Source: Mesorhizobium sp. PAMC28654 (GTDB taxonomy: Bacteria; Pseudomonadota; Alphaproteobacteria; Rhizobiales; Rhizobiaceae). From it: a stretch of DNA of 64,000 nt. The position numbers and the translations under genes are program-made. The notes beneath the pieces are model-generated. The model was not told the DNA's origin and ran no database searches. It saw only the letters and a program-made list of their open reading frames with translations. Below, piece after piece: positions 28,002 through 37,058 of the stretch (positions are counted from its first letter, which is position 1; every line of letters begins with the position of its first letter). Location: positions 2,480,001-2,544,000 of the forward strand of contig NZ_CP085135.1 of the NCBI RefSeq assembly GCF_020616515.1, in the 5' to 3' direction.

Positions 28002-28460
28002 ATGGAGCAGACAGTTTATTTCGAGGACTACGAGATCGGCGCGTCGCGCACCACCAGCGGCCGCACCATCACCGAGACCGACTTCATCGTCCATGCCGGC
28101 CATACCGGCGACTTCTTCCCGCATCACATGGATGCCGAGTTCATGAAGACGACGCCGTTCGGCCAGCGCATCGCGCATGGCACGCTGGTCTTCTCCGTGG
28201 GCATCGGGCTGACGGCAAGCGTCGTCAACCCCGTTGCCTTTTCCTATGGCTACGACAGACTGCGCTTCATCAAGCCGGTGTTCATCGGCGACACGATCAA
28301 GACCCGCACCACCATCGCGGCCAAGGAAGACGATCCAAAGCGGCCCAATTCAGGTCGAGTGATCGAGCGTTGCGAAGTGATCAACCAGCATGGGGAGGTC
28401 GTGCTGGCGGCTGATCACATCTACATTGTCGAGCGTCGCGACAAGTCGACGCCAAGCTAA
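28002..28460 (+). CDS. MaoC-like dehydratase
   Basis: 152-aa hot-dog protein with a better hydratase signature than its paralogue at 11754: [31 protein letters not shown] contains the Asp/His-type active-site region, and [21 protein letters not shown] closes the domain. The gene starts 1 bp after the Gfo/Idh gene and is the last of the operon. MaoC proteins normally act on CoA esters, so its presence in a sugar-acid operon lacking a CoA enzyme is odd. Confidence 0.83.
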   Translation: MEQTVYFEDYEIGASRTTSGRTITETDFIVHAGHTGDFFPHHMDAEFMKTTPFGQRIAHGTLVFSVGIGLTASVVNPVAFSYGYDRLRFIKPVFIGDTIKTRTTIAAKEDDPKRPNSGRVIERCEVINQHGEVVLAADHIYIVERRDKSTPS

Positions 28461-28644
28461 AAACTCGGTTTCCAAAGCCGTCGGCCCGTTGCTCCCGCTA
28501 TCGTCGATCTCCTGCATCGCCGAGTTGCCCGCTATAGCCATTTGGCCGGGATCGCATCTCATCGACCGATATTCCCAGATCGTCAGGACGACGCGCCCGA
28601 CTGCGCTCGTTCGAGCTTGCAGATCAAACTTGCCTGCTATACTC

Positions 28645-28701
28645 TGAAATATATTTCACTATATGAATTTTATTGACACAACGCAGGCAGACTGCAATTG
28701 T
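28645..28701 (+). promoter_or_regulatory. palindromic operator and promoter of the polyol/sugar operon
   Basis: TGAAATATATTTCA is a perfect 14-bp palindrome at 28645-28658. A second dyad TTCA-CTATA-TGAA shares its right arm (28655-28667). A consensus TTGACA follows at 28673-28678, with AATTGT 17 bp further as a weak -10. The AT-rich block stands out from the surrounding sequence. The SorC-type regulator at 32510 is the likely binder. The rest of the gap (28461-28644 and 28702-28807) holds no recognisable gene. Confidence 0.5.
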
Positions 28702-28807
28702 CGAAACGTCGGGGTTCAGGAGGAAGTCCGGCGACAATCAATCCACAGTGCGGCGCCCTGGGCGCTCGCGACGCTTATTGAGAATGGCTTCGGCCAGGGG
28801 AGGAAAC

Positions 28808-29842
28808 TTGCGCAAATTTCTGAGCACGCTCGCGATCGCGGCGGCTGCATCGACCTGCTTGGGTTCGGTTCAGGCGCTTGCCGGCGAAACCGCAAACCCG
28901 TTCAAGTGCGAGCCGGGTGAGAAATACGTCATGAACGTCATGGTCTCGGGGGTCGAATACTGGTTCCCGGTCTACGAGATGTTCAAGCAGGCCGGCCAGC
29001 AGTTCGGCTGCGAGACCGCCTATACCGGCACGCCGGAATATGACGTCAACAAGCAGATCGCCACCTTCGACCAGGCCCTGGCGCAGAAGCCGGCCGGCAT
29101 CCTGGTGCATCCGATGAACTCCGATCCTTTCATCGAGCCGATCAATCGCGCCATCGAACAGGGCACCGCCGTGGTGACCTTCGCGGCGGACTCGCCCAAC
29201 TCCAAGCGCATCTCCTACATCACCTCCGACAACAACGCGGAGGGCACCTACGCCGCCGATGCTGTTGCCAAGGCGATGGACGGCAAGGGCGAATATGCCG
29301 TGCTGGAAAACCCCGGCCAAGACAATCACGACAAGCGCGTCAATGCCTTCGTCGCGCGCATGGAAGCCAAGTGGCCGGACATGAAACTCGTCGGCCGCGC
29401 CGCCTCCAACCAGGATCCGACCAAGGCCTATCAAGCGGTCCTGAGCCTCGCCCAGGCGCACCCGAACCTCGGCGCCGTGTTCATGCCCGAAGCCAATTCG
29501 GCGATCGGCGCGGCACAAGCAGCCAAGGAAGGCGGCGGCAAGATCCGCGTCATGCTGGCCGACGTCAACGCCAAGATCCTCGACATGATCAAGGCCGGCG
29601 AGATCTACGGATCGGTCAACCCCAACCAGGGCATGCAGGGCTATATGGGCTTCATGCTGTTGTGGCTGGCCAAGCATCCCCAGCTGATCGACCCGATGAA
29701 CGACGCCAAGCGTTCGGGCTTCAACGCCATGAGCGTGCCCTTCGTCGACAACGGGTTCGCCATCGTGACCGCCGAAAACGCCGATGATTTCTACTGGGAC
29801 AAGTACCTGAAGCGGCGCGGCACCAAGGGCATCGACGAGTAA
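28808..29842 (+). CDS. sugar ABC transporter substrate-binding protein (RbsB-like)
   Basis: 344-aa periplasmic receptor. I choose the TTG at 28808 because GGGGAGGAAA lies just upstream and the product then begins with a normal signal peptide ([19 protein letters not shown], cleavage after QALA); an ATG at 28784 is the alternative. Family sequence follows: [45 protein letters not shown] and [23 protein letters not shown]. It heads the operon with the RbsA-like and RbsC-like genes. The enzymes downstream suggest a polyol or sugar as ligand. Confidence 0.9.
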   Translation: MRKFLSTLAIAAAASTCLGSVQALAGETANPFKCEPGEKYVMNVMVSGVEYWFPVYEMFKQAGQQFGCETAYTGTPEYDVNKQIATFDQALAQKPAGILVHPMNSDPFIEPINRAIEQGTAVVTFAADSPNSKRISYITSDNNAEGTYAADAVAKAMDGKGEYAVLENPGQDNHDKRVNAFVARMEAKWPDMKLVGRAASNQDPTKAYQAVLSLAQAHPNLGAVFMPEANSAIGAAQAAKEGGGKIRVMLADVNAKILDMIKAGEIYGSVNPNQGMQGYMGFMLLWLAKHPQLIDPMNDAKRSGFNAMSVPFVDNGFAIVTAENADDFYWDKYLKRRGTKGIDE

Positions 29843-29855
29843 GCCCGATCTCCAT

Positions 29856-29910
29856 GCCCCGGCGCGCAGCCGGGGCCGACAAAGTCGGAAGGGGGCGCTT
29901 GCTCCCTTCC
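29856..29910 (+). terminator. three consecutive stem-loops after the binding-protein gene
   Basis: GCCCCGGC/GCCGGGGC (29856-29876), then CCGAC-AAA-GTCGG (29876-29888), then GGAAGGGGGC/GCTCCCTTCC with one G-U pair (29887-29910). They fill most of the gap between the receptor and ATPase genes. There is no clear U-tract, so partial termination or mRNA end protection is likely. Confidence 0.5.
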
Positions 29911-29940
29911 CCTGAAAGCGCCCATCGCAGGGAGTATGGC

Positions 29941-31479
29941 GTGGTCGAAACGCCCATTCTTGAAGTACGCGGCCTGTCCAAGGCGTTCGGCCCGGCCAAG
30001 GCGCTGGACGACGTGCGGTTCGAACTCCGGCGCAGCGAAATCCATGCGCTGTGCGGCGAGAACGGCGCAGGCAAGTCGACGCTGATGAACATGATCGCCG
30101 GCGTCCTGCAGCCCGACCAGGGCGATATCCTGATCGACGGACAGCGTGTCTCGATCCCCTCGCCCTCAGCGGCGCAGCGGCTGGGCATCGCACTCGTCCA
30201 CCAGGAGATCGCGCTGTGCCAGGACGCGACGGTCGCCGAGAACATCTACATGGCGGCGATCAACAGCCGCCGCGCGCCGCTGATGAACTATCAGAGGCTC
30301 CATGCCGACGCCCAGAAGATCATGGACCTGCTCGCCCCCATTCCGGTGCGAACCAGGGTCGCCGACCTTTCCATTTCCAACCAGCAACTCGTCGAGATCG
30401 CCAAGGCGCTGACGCTCGACTGCAAGGTGCTGATGCTCGACGAGCCGACGGCGGCGTTGACCGAGAGCGAGGCGCAGCGCCTGTTTGCGATCGTGCGCGG
30501 CCTCAGGCAGCGCGGCATCTCCGTCGTCTACATCAGCCATCGCATGGCCGAGATCTTTTCGCTGTGCGACCGCGTTACCGTCTTCCGCGACGGCCACTAT
30601 GTCGCCACCGACCCGATCGAGCAGACATCACCCGATGACATCGTCCGCAAGATGGTTGGCCGCGAGATTACCCAGCTCTATCCCGACAAGCTGGCGCCGC
30701 AAGAACCCGGACGGCTCTTGCTCGACGTCGACGCGCTTTGCGACGGCCAGCGCTTCAATGACGTGTCCCTGCAACTTCGTGCCGGCGAAATCCTCGGCAT
30801 CGGCGGGCTGATCGGGGCTGGACGCAGCGAGATCGCGCAGACCATCTGTGGCCTGAGGCCCACCACCTCGGGAACTGTCGCGCTCGACGGCAAGCGCTTG
30901 CGCATCCGCAATTATAGCGACGCGGTGAAAGCCGGGCTCGTCTATCTCTCCGAGGACCGCAAGGGCTCCGGCGTGTTCCTCGACATGCCGATCGCGGCAA
31001 ACATCTCGGCGCTCGACCTTGGCAAGCTGACCGGAGCGCTCGGATTGCTCGACCGCAGGGCCGAGGACAGCCAGGCGACCGAGCTGACCAAAAAGCTCGG
31101 CGTGCGCATGGCCGGCATCGATGCCACTGTCTCGACGCTGAGCGGCGGCAACCAGCAGAAGGTGGCGATCGCCAAGCAGCTGTCGATCGACCCCAAAGTC
31201 ATCATCATGGACGAGCCTACGCGCGGCATCGACGTCGGCGCCAAGGTCGAAATCCACCGCCTGCTGCGGCAACTCGCCGGCAAGGGCGTCGGCATCGTCG
31301 TCATCTCATCGGAACTGTCGGAGCTGATCGGCCTGTGCGACCGCGTCATCGTCGTGCGCGAAGGCAGGATCGCGGGCGAACTCGACGCCGACGAACTTGG
31401 CGAGGAAGCCATCATCATGCTCGCCTCGGGCGTCCAGAAAAATTCAGTTCAGCAAAAGCAGGCCCAGAATGTCGCCTAG
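29941..31479 (+). CDS. sugar ABC transporter ATP-binding protein (RbsA-like, two ABC domains)
   Basis: 512-aa tandem ABC ATPase. The first domain has Walker [10 protein letters not shown], signature [15 protein letters not shown] (degenerate, as usual here), Walker [15 protein letters not shown] and [11 protein letters not shown]. The second domain has degenerate Walker [10 protein letters not shown], signature [15 protein letters not shown] and [19 protein letters not shown] start at 29941 follows AGGGAG. It is the intact form of the architecture that is split at 15903/16633. Confidence 0.93.
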   Translation: MVETPILEVRGLSKAFGPAKALDDVRFELRRSEIHALCGENGAGKSTLMNMIAGVLQPDQGDILIDGQRVSIPSPSAAQRLGIALVHQEIALCQDATVAENIYMAAINSRRAPLMNYQRLHADAQKIMDLLAPIPVRTRVADLSISNQQLVEIAKALTLDCKVLMLDEPTAALTESEAQRLFAIVRGLRQRGISVVYISHRMAEIFSLCDRVTVFRDGHYVATDPIEQTSPDDIVRKMVGREITQLYPDKLAPQEPGRLLLDVDALCDGQRFNDVSLQLRAGEILGIGGLIGAGRSEIAQTICGLRPTTSGTVALDGKRLRIRNYSDAVKAGLVYLSEDRKGSGVFLDMPIAANISALDLGKLTGALGLLDRRAEDSQATELTKKLGVRMAGIDATVSTLSGGNQQKVAIAKQLSIDPKVIIMDEPTRGIDVGAKVEIHRLLRQLAGKGVGIVVISSELSELIGLCDRVIVVREGRIAGELDADELGEEAIIMLASGVQKNSVQQKQAQNVA

Positions 31480-31498
31480 GGAAGCGGGAGAAACCCTC

Positions 31499-32485
31499 AT
31501 GCATGCCGAAATCAAGGCAACGGGCGTTGCGCGGCGCGGCAATTTCGCCCGCATGGCCTCGATGCGCGAGGCCGGGCTGATCGTCATCATCCTGGCGCTG
31601 TGCATCGCGATGAGCTTCGCGTCGCCGCACTTCCTGACATGGGGCAATTTCCGCGCCATGCTGATGAGCTTCTCCATCGAGGGCATCGTCGTCGTCGGCA
31701 TGACCATCCTGCTCATCGTCGGCGGCATCGATCTGTCGGTCGGCTCGGTCGTGTGCTTGTCCATGGTGGTCTCGGGCGCGCTGTTTCTCGCCGGCCTCGA
31801 CCCGTGGACCGCCAGCCTGATCGGCATCGGCGTCAGCGCGCTGATCGGCGCGGCAATGGGCTTCTTCGTTACCGTGGTTGGCCTCAACCACTTCATCACG
31901 TCGCTGGCGGCGATGGTCATCGTGCGCGGCATGTGCCTGATCGTCACCAAGGGCACACCGCTGTCGCTGTTCACGCTGCCGCCGTCGTTCAAGGCCATCG
32001 GCCAGGGCAACTTCAACGGCCTGCCCTATGTCATCATCATCTTTGTCGCGGTCGTGGCGATCTTCGACTTCCTGCTGCGCCGCGCCACCGCCTTCCGCAA
32101 GGTCTTCTACACCGGCTCCAACGAGAAGGCGGCGCAGTTCTCGGGCATCAAGACCAAACAGGTGAAGTTCTGGGTGACGGTGCTGTGCTCCACCCTCGCC
32201 GGCCTGGCGGGCGTGATCTACATGGCCCGCTTCGGCGCGGCCACGCCAACCTTCGGCGCCGGCATGGAGCTCAACATCATCGCCGCAGCGGTGATCGGCG
32301 GCGCCTCGCTCAACGGCGGGTCGGGCACGATCTTCGGGGCCATCCTCGGCATGGCCCTGCTGTCGGTGGTGACCAGTTCGCTGATCCTGCTCGACGTGTC
32401 GGTCTATTGGCAAGACATGATCAAGGGCTGCATCCTGCTGGCGGCGGTGTCGATCGATCACTTCCTGCACCGCAAGAAGTCCTGA
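31499..32485 (+). CDS. sugar ABC transporter permease (RbsC-like)
   Basis: 328-aa membrane protein with the family motif LLIVGGIDLSVGSVVCLSMV and the second loop GGASLNGGSGTIFGAILGMALL. The ATG at 31499 is preceded by GGGAG about 9 nt upstream. A cytosolic N-terminal segment of about 25 residues precedes the first membrane helix. It is the only permease of this importer, so it would act as a homodimer. Confidence 0.92.
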   Translation: MHAEIKATGVARRGNFARMASMREAGLIVIILALCIAMSFASPHFLTWGNFRAMLMSFSIEGIVVVGMTILLIVGGIDLSVGSVVCLSMVVSGALFLAGLDPWTASLIGIGVSALIGAAMGFFVTVVGLNHFITSLAAMVIVRGMCLIVTKGTPLSLFTLPPSFKAIGQGNFNGLPYVIIIFVAVVAIFDFLLRRATAFRKVFYTGSNEKAAQFSGIKTKQVKFWVTVLCSTLAGLAGVIYMARFGAATPTFGAGMELNIIAAAVIGGASLNGGSGTIFGAILGMALLSVVTSSLILLDVSVYWQDMIKGCILLAAVSIDHFLHRKKS

Positions 32486-32509
32486 GCTCCCAGGCGACGA
32501 GACAAGATC

Positions 32510-33490
32510 ATGGCCCCTCCCAATACCCGCGACGACATCTCGACCATCCGCCAGATGCATCAGGCGCTGGTGCTGCACTATGTGGAAGGCAAGACCCAGG
32601 CGGAGATCGCCCGGGAGCTCGGCATCTCGCATGCCACCGTCAACCGGCTGATCAAACGCGGCCACCAGCTCGGCCTGGTCGAAATCAAGATCAAGTCGCC
32701 GATCGACCATCTGGTCGATATCGAGGCGCGCCTTGTGGCGCTGGGAGGCATCGAACGCGCGGTGGTCGTGCCCACGGTGTCGGATAATCCGCAGACGGCG
32801 CTGCAACGAGTCGGCGAGGCCGCGGCGCGCCTGTTGCTCGACACCATCAAGGATGGCGACACGATCTCGATCACCGGCGGCAAGGGCGTCAGCGCACTGG
32901 TCGCCGGGTTGAAGCCAAGCCGCCGGTACGACGTCGAAGTCATTCCCGCCACCGGTCTCGTCCAGGGCAAGCATTATACCGATGTCAACCACGTCGCCTC
33001 GCTGATGGCCGACAAGCTTGGCGGACGCGCCTATCAGGTGCATGCGCCGCTGTTTGCCGACAGTCCCGAGCAGCGCGAAATGCTGATGGGCGTGCGCTCG
33101 GTCGCCGATGTGTTCCGCAAGGCGCGCGACGCGAATGTGGCCGTGGTCGGCGTCGGTTCGATCCTGAGCGATGATTCCAGCTATTACGACCTGCACCCGT
33201 CATCGAGCGCCGACCGGCAGGCCATCGAACAGTCAGGCGCGGCCGGCGAGTTGCTTGCCCACTTGATCGACCGCGACGGCAAGCTCTGCGGCTATGCGCT
33301 CAACCGTTCGCTGGTGTCGCTGACGCTCGACGAATTCGCCACCATCCCGCGCTCGATCGGCATTGCCAGCGGCGCCAGCAAGGCCGCGCCCATTCTCAGC
33401 GCCATGCGCGGCAACCATCTCGACACCATCGTCACCGACGAGGCGACCAGCCTCCAGATTCTCGACCTTGCCGAACAGGAGGCAGCATGA
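32510..33490 (+). CDS. SorC/DeoR-type sugar-binding transcriptional regulator
   Basis: 326-aa regulator of the SorC group. The N-terminal HTH is YVEGKTQAEIARELGISHATVNRLIKRG, and the rest is the sugar-phosphate-isomerase-like effector domain (GDTISITGGKGVSALVAGL; NVAVVGVGSI; CGYALNRS). Such proteins often respond to a phosphorylated sugar made by the pathway's kinase. It is embedded in the operon (24 bp after the permease, 4-bp overlap with the aldo/keto reductase) and likely acts at the palindrome at 28645. Confidence 0.9.
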   Translation: MAPPNTRDDISTIRQMHQALVLHYVEGKTQAEIARELGISHATVNRLIKRGHQLGLVEIKIKSPIDHLVDIEARLVALGGIERAVVVPTVSDNPQTALQRVGEAAARLLLDTIKDGDTISITGGKGVSALVAGLKPSRRYDVEVIPATGLVQGKHYTDVNHVASLMADKLGGRAYQVHAPLFADSPEQREMLMGVRSVADVFRKARDANVAVVGVGSILSDDSSYYDLHPSSSADRQAIEQSGAAGELLAHLIDRDGKLCGYALNRSLVSLTLDEFATIPRSIGIASGASKAAPILSAMRGNHLDTIVTDEATSLQILDLAEQEAA

Positions 33491-34482
33491 GCTCCCAACA
33501 GATTATCCGCCAGATTGGCAAGTCCGACGTCTCTGCCTCGGCCGTGGGCCTCGGCACCTGGGCGATCGGCGGCTGGATGTGGGGCGGCACCGACGAACAG
33601 GCATCGATCCGCGCCATCGAGGCCTCCATCGATGCCGGCATCAGCCTTATCGACACCGCTCCAGCCTATGGCCTCGGCCGCAGCGAGGAGATCGTCGGCA
33701 AGGCCATCAAAGGCAAACGCGACAAAGTGGTGATCGCCACCAAATGCGGGCTCAACTGGCATTCCGGCAAGGGCAACCATTTCTTCAACCAGGATGGCAA
33801 GCCTGTGCATCGCTATCTCGGCGCCGACGGCATCGCCCATGAGCTGGAGCAAAGCCTGCGCCGGCTCGGCACCGACCATATCGACCTCTACATCACCCAT
33901 TGGCAGGACCCGACGACGCCGATCGCCGAGACCATGGCGGTACTCGAAAAGCTCAAGGCCGCCGGCAAGATACGCGCCATCGGCGCCTCGAATGTCAGCG
34001 CCCAGGACCTCGAAGACTATGTCGCCGCCGGCCAGATCGACGCGATCCAGGAGCGTTACTCGATGATCGATCGGGAGATCGAAGGCAGCCAGCTGCCGAT
34101 CGCCCGCCACAACGACATCGCAACGCTCAGCTATTCGTCGCTGGCGCTCGGCCTGCTCAGCGGCGCCATCGATCCGGCGCGCGAATTCACTGGCGACGAC
34201 CAGCGCAAGGACAATCCACGCTTCTCCATTGCCAATCGGCAAAAGGTGGCGCGGCTGAAACAAGCCATCGCGCCAATCTCGGCACGGCATCAGGCATCAA
34301 TGGCCCAGATCGTCATTGCCTGGACGCTGGCCCAGCCTGGCATCACGTTTGCCCTATGCGGCGCGCGCAATGCCGAACAGGCCATCGACAATGCGCGCGC
34401 CGGGGAGATCGCGCTCGGCTCCAGCGAACTTGCCGCCATTGACGCGGCAATTGCCGCGCATCTCACCGCACTGGATGCCTGA
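33487..34482 (+). CDS. aldo/keto reductase
   Basis: 331-aa (alpha/beta)8 NADP-dependent oxidoreductase. The catalytic tetrad is visible as Asp and Tyr in LIDTAPAYGLGRSE, Lys in VVIATKCGLN and His in DLYITHWQDP. The cofactor loop includes IGASNVSAQDLEDY and the C-terminal LCGARNAEQAIDNA. It would interconvert a sugar aldehyde or ketone and its alcohol. Its ATG overlaps the regulator stop. Confidence 0.9.
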   Translation: MSSQQIIRQIGKSDVSASAVGLGTWAIGGWMWGGTDEQASIRAIEASIDAGISLIDTAPAYGLGRSEEIVGKAIKGKRDKVVIATKCGLNWHSGKGNHFFNQDGKPVHRYLGADGIAHELEQSLRRLGTDHIDLYITHWQDPTTPIAETMAVLEKLKAAGKIRAIGASNVSAQDLEDYVAAGQIDAIQERYSMIDREIEGSQLPIARHNDIATLSYSSLALGLLSGAIDPAREFTGDDQRKDNPRFSIANRQKVARLKQAIAPISARHQASMAQIVIAWTLAQPGITFALCGARNAEQAIDNARAGEIALGSSELAAIDAAIAAHLTALDA

Positions 34483-34499
34483 GCGAAAAGGCAAGCCAC

Positions 34500-36203
34500 A
34501 TGAACCGCAACGACACACTCGCCGCTCTGCGCGAGCGGCCCGATATTGCCGTGCTCGTCATTGGCGGCGGCATCAACGGCATCAGCGTTTTTCGCGAGCT
34601 GGCGCTGCAGGGCGTCGACATCGTCCTGGCGGAAAAGGGCGACTATTGCAGTGGCGCAAGCGCCGCGCTGTCGCGCATGGTGCATGGCGGCCTGCGTTAT
34701 CTCGAAAACGGCGAATTCAAGCTGGTGCGCGAGTCGCTGGCCGAGCGAGACCGGCTGTTGAGGAACGCTCCGCACTATGTCGCGCCGCTGCCGACGACGG
34801 TGCCGATCTTCGACACATTTTCGGGTATCGCCAATGGTGCGGTGCGCTTCCTAGGCCTGACGCGACGGCCGAGCCGGCGCGGCGCCCTGGTGATCAAGGC
34901 GGGGCTGACGCTCTACGACCTGTTCACATCGGCGCGGCGATTGATGCCGACGCATCGTTTCAGGGGCAGAGCGGAAACGCTGAGGACATGGCCAGCCATC
35001 AATCCGGCAATCCGCAGCTCCGCCACCTATTATGACGCCTGGGTGAGCCGGCCGGAGCGGCTCGGCCTGGAAATGCTGTTCGACGCCATGGCCGCCAGCC
35101 CATCCGCTTGCGCCCTGAACTACGCTTCGGTGGCTTCCACGGACGCCGGGATTGCGCTGACCAACGGCCTGACCGGCGAGGTACTGCCGATACGCCCGAC
35201 GCTGATCATCAATGCCACCGGCGGCTGGATCGACCTGACCAACAAGGCCATAGGCGCCTCCGCACCCCTGATGATGGGCGGCACCAAGGGTTCGCACCTG
35301 ATCGTCGACAATGCGGAACTCCATGGCGCGCTGGGCGGCCACATGGTCTATTACGAGAATGAGGACGGGCGCATCTGCATCCTGTTTCCCTATCTCGGCA
35401 AGGTGCTGATCGGCTCGACCGATATTCGCGTCGACAACCCGGACGAGGTGCGCTGCGAGGACGACGAGCGCCGCTATATCCTGCAGTCTCTTGCCTTCGT
35501 TTTCCCCGCGATCACGGTTGCCGAAGAGCAGATCGTGTTCTCGTTCTCCGGCGTTCGCCCCCTGCCCGCCAGCGACGACAGTTTCACCGGCCGCATCCCG
35601 CGCGATCACTTCTGCGAGTTCGTGGAAGCCAATGGCCATCTGCCGGCGACCCTTTGCATGATCGGCGGCAAGTGGACCACCTTCCGCTCGTTCGGGGCGA
35701 TGGCCGCCGACATGGTACTGGCGCGGCTCGGACTGGCACGCAGCAAAGGCACCGAGGACCTTGCCATAGGCGGCGGTCGCGATTTTCCCGAAAATCCCGA
35801 AACATGGTGCGCGGCTTTGGCCGAGCGACACGGCTTGAGCGTCGAACGAGCCTGTTCCCTGTTTGAACGTTACGGCACCTCGGCAGAGCAATTCGCCGAG
35901 CCATCGACGATGCTTTCGCGATCGGATTACGCGGCCGCCGAAATCCGCCTGATGATCGAGCGCGAGCAGGCCGAGTGCCTTGCCGATCTTTTCCTGCGCC
36001 GAACCACCATCGCCATTTCCGGCGGCCTCAGCCTCGCCCTCATCGACGCGGTGCTGGCAATTCTCGCCGCGCATAAGGGTTGGGATGCCGCCCGCGCCGC
36101 AGCCGAACATGCCGCCTTCCTTGCCCTGCTGGCGCACCAGCACGGCGTCACCCTTTCCGATCTCTCCAAGACAAACGACAAAAGGAGCGCCCTATGCGCG
36201 TGA
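34500..36203 (+). CDS. glycerol-3-phosphate dehydrogenase-like FAD enzyme (polyol-phosphate dehydrogenase candidate)
   Basis: 567-aa GlpD/EryB-type flavoprotein. The N-terminal FAD motif is VLVIGGGINGISVFRELALQG, followed by SRMVHGGLRYLENGEFKLVRE, the typical substrate-side segment, and the C-terminal motif CMIGGKWTTFRSFGAMAAD. A helical C-terminal domain follows. GlpD-family enzymes oxidise a polyol phosphate at the membrane and pass electrons to quinone; the relative EryB acts on erythritol phosphate. Between a kinase and an aldolase, this one probably oxidises the kinase product, not necessarily glycerol 3-phosphate. Confidence 0.9.
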   Translation: MNRNDTLAALRERPDIAVLVIGGGINGISVFRELALQGVDIVLAEKGDYCSGASAALSRMVHGGLRYLENGEFKLVRESLAERDRLLRNAPHYVAPLPTTVPIFDTFSGIANGAVRFLGLTRRPSRRGALVIKAGLTLYDLFTSARRLMPTHRFRGRAETLRTWPAINPAIRSSATYYDAWVSRPERLGLEMLFDAMAASPSACALNYASVASTDAGIALTNGLTGEVLPIRPTLIINATGGWIDLTNKAIGASAPLMMGGTKGSHLIVDNAELHGALGGHMVYYENEDGRICILFPYLGKVLIGSTDIRVDNPDEVRCEDDERRYILQSLAFVFPAITVAEEQIVFSFSGVRPLPASDDSFTGRIPRDHFCEFVEANGHLPATLCMIGGKWTTFRSFGAMAADMVLARLGLARSKGTEDLAIGGGRDFPENPETWCAALAERHGLSVERACSLFERYGTSAEQFAEPSTMLSRSDYAAAEIRLMIEREQAECLADLFLRRTTIAISGGLSLALIDAVLAILAAHKGWDAARAAAEHAAFLALLAHQHGVTLSDLSKTNDKRSALCA

Positions 36204-37036
36204 ACACCAAAGTCCGCATGAACCGGCTGTTCGGCGGTGGCCGCTGTCTTGACGTCGCCATCGACCATGGCGTGTGCAACGAGCCGAGCTTCCTCAACGG
36301 GCTCGAGGACATGGCAGGCGTCGTTGCCCAACTGGTCAAGGCCGGGCCCGACGCCATCCAGATGAACCATGGGCAGGCCGACCTGCTGCAGGCTGTGTCG
36401 GGCAGGGACAAGCCGGCGCTGGTCATGCGCATCGACATGGGCAATCCCTACAACAGGATCCGCCATCGCGCGATGTGGGCGGTATTGCAGAACGAGGCGG
36501 AGCCGCTGGTGGGCGCCATCGAAATGGACGCGGCCTGCGTCGTCGTCAATCTGTTCATGCTGCCCGACGAACCGGACCTGTTCCGGCAGTGCGTGCAAAA
36601 CATCGCACGGGTTCGCGCCGATTGCGACAAATACGGCCTGCCGCTGATGATCGAGCCGCTGGCGATGCTGCCGGTCTCCGAACATGGCGGCTACATGGTC
36701 GACGGCGACGCCGAAAAGATCGTCACCTTGACGCGGCTCGCCCGCGAGATGGGCGCCGACATCGTCAAGGCCGATCCGACCAGCGACCCCAGCGACTTCC
36801 ACCGCGTCGTCGAGGCGGCGCGCTGCCCGGTGCTGGTGCGCGGCGGCGGCAAGGAGGATCTGCGCGCGGTGTTCGACAAGTCGGCAGCGCTGATGGCGCA
36901 AGGCGCCATGGGCATGGTCTACGGCCGCAACATCTACCAGCATGCCAACCCGAGCGCCGTGGTGCGCGGGCTGATGGCAATCATCCATGACGACGCGGAT
37001 GGCGCCACGGCCTGGGACCTGTACAAGCAGGCATAG
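36194..37036 (+). CDS. DhnA/LsrF-type class I aldolase
   Basis: 280-aa TIM-barrel aldolase of the DhnA/LsrF group, which uses a Schiff-base lysine. The start motif LFGGGRCLDVAIDHGV is the typical DHG loop, the lysine is likely in GADIVKADPTSDPSDF, and phosphate is likely held by RGGGKEDLRAVF and GAMGMVYGRNIYQH. AAAGGAG lies 8 nt before the ATG, which overlaps the dehydrogenase gene by 10 bp. It would split the keto-sugar phosphate made by the preceding enzyme into smaller pieces such as dihydroxyacetone phosphate. Confidence 0.88.
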   Translation: MRVNTKVRMNRLFGGGRCLDVAIDHGVCNEPSFLNGLEDMAGVVAQLVKAGPDAIQMNHGQADLLQAVSGRDKPALVMRIDMGNPYNRIRHRAMWAVLQNEAEPLVGAIEMDAACVVVNLFMLPDEPDLFRQCVQNIARVRADCDKYGLPLMIEPLAMLPVSEHGGYMVDGDAEKIVTLTRLAREMGADIVKADPTSDPSDFHRVVEAARCPVLVRGGGKEDLRAVFDKSAALMAQGAMGMVYGRNIYQHANPSAVVRGLMAIIHDDADGATAWDLYKQA

Positions 37037-37058
37037 GCTTGGGCATCGGGAGGAGCCA

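Noticed and set aside
28775..30193. A 472-codon minus-strand open frame
   Set aside because: Antisense to the binding-protein gene and the start of the ATPase; low-complexity composition.
31415..33196. A 593-codon minus-strand open frame
   Set aside because: It is antisense to the RbsC-like permease and the SorC regulator and shows no domain; high GC makes long antisense frames common.
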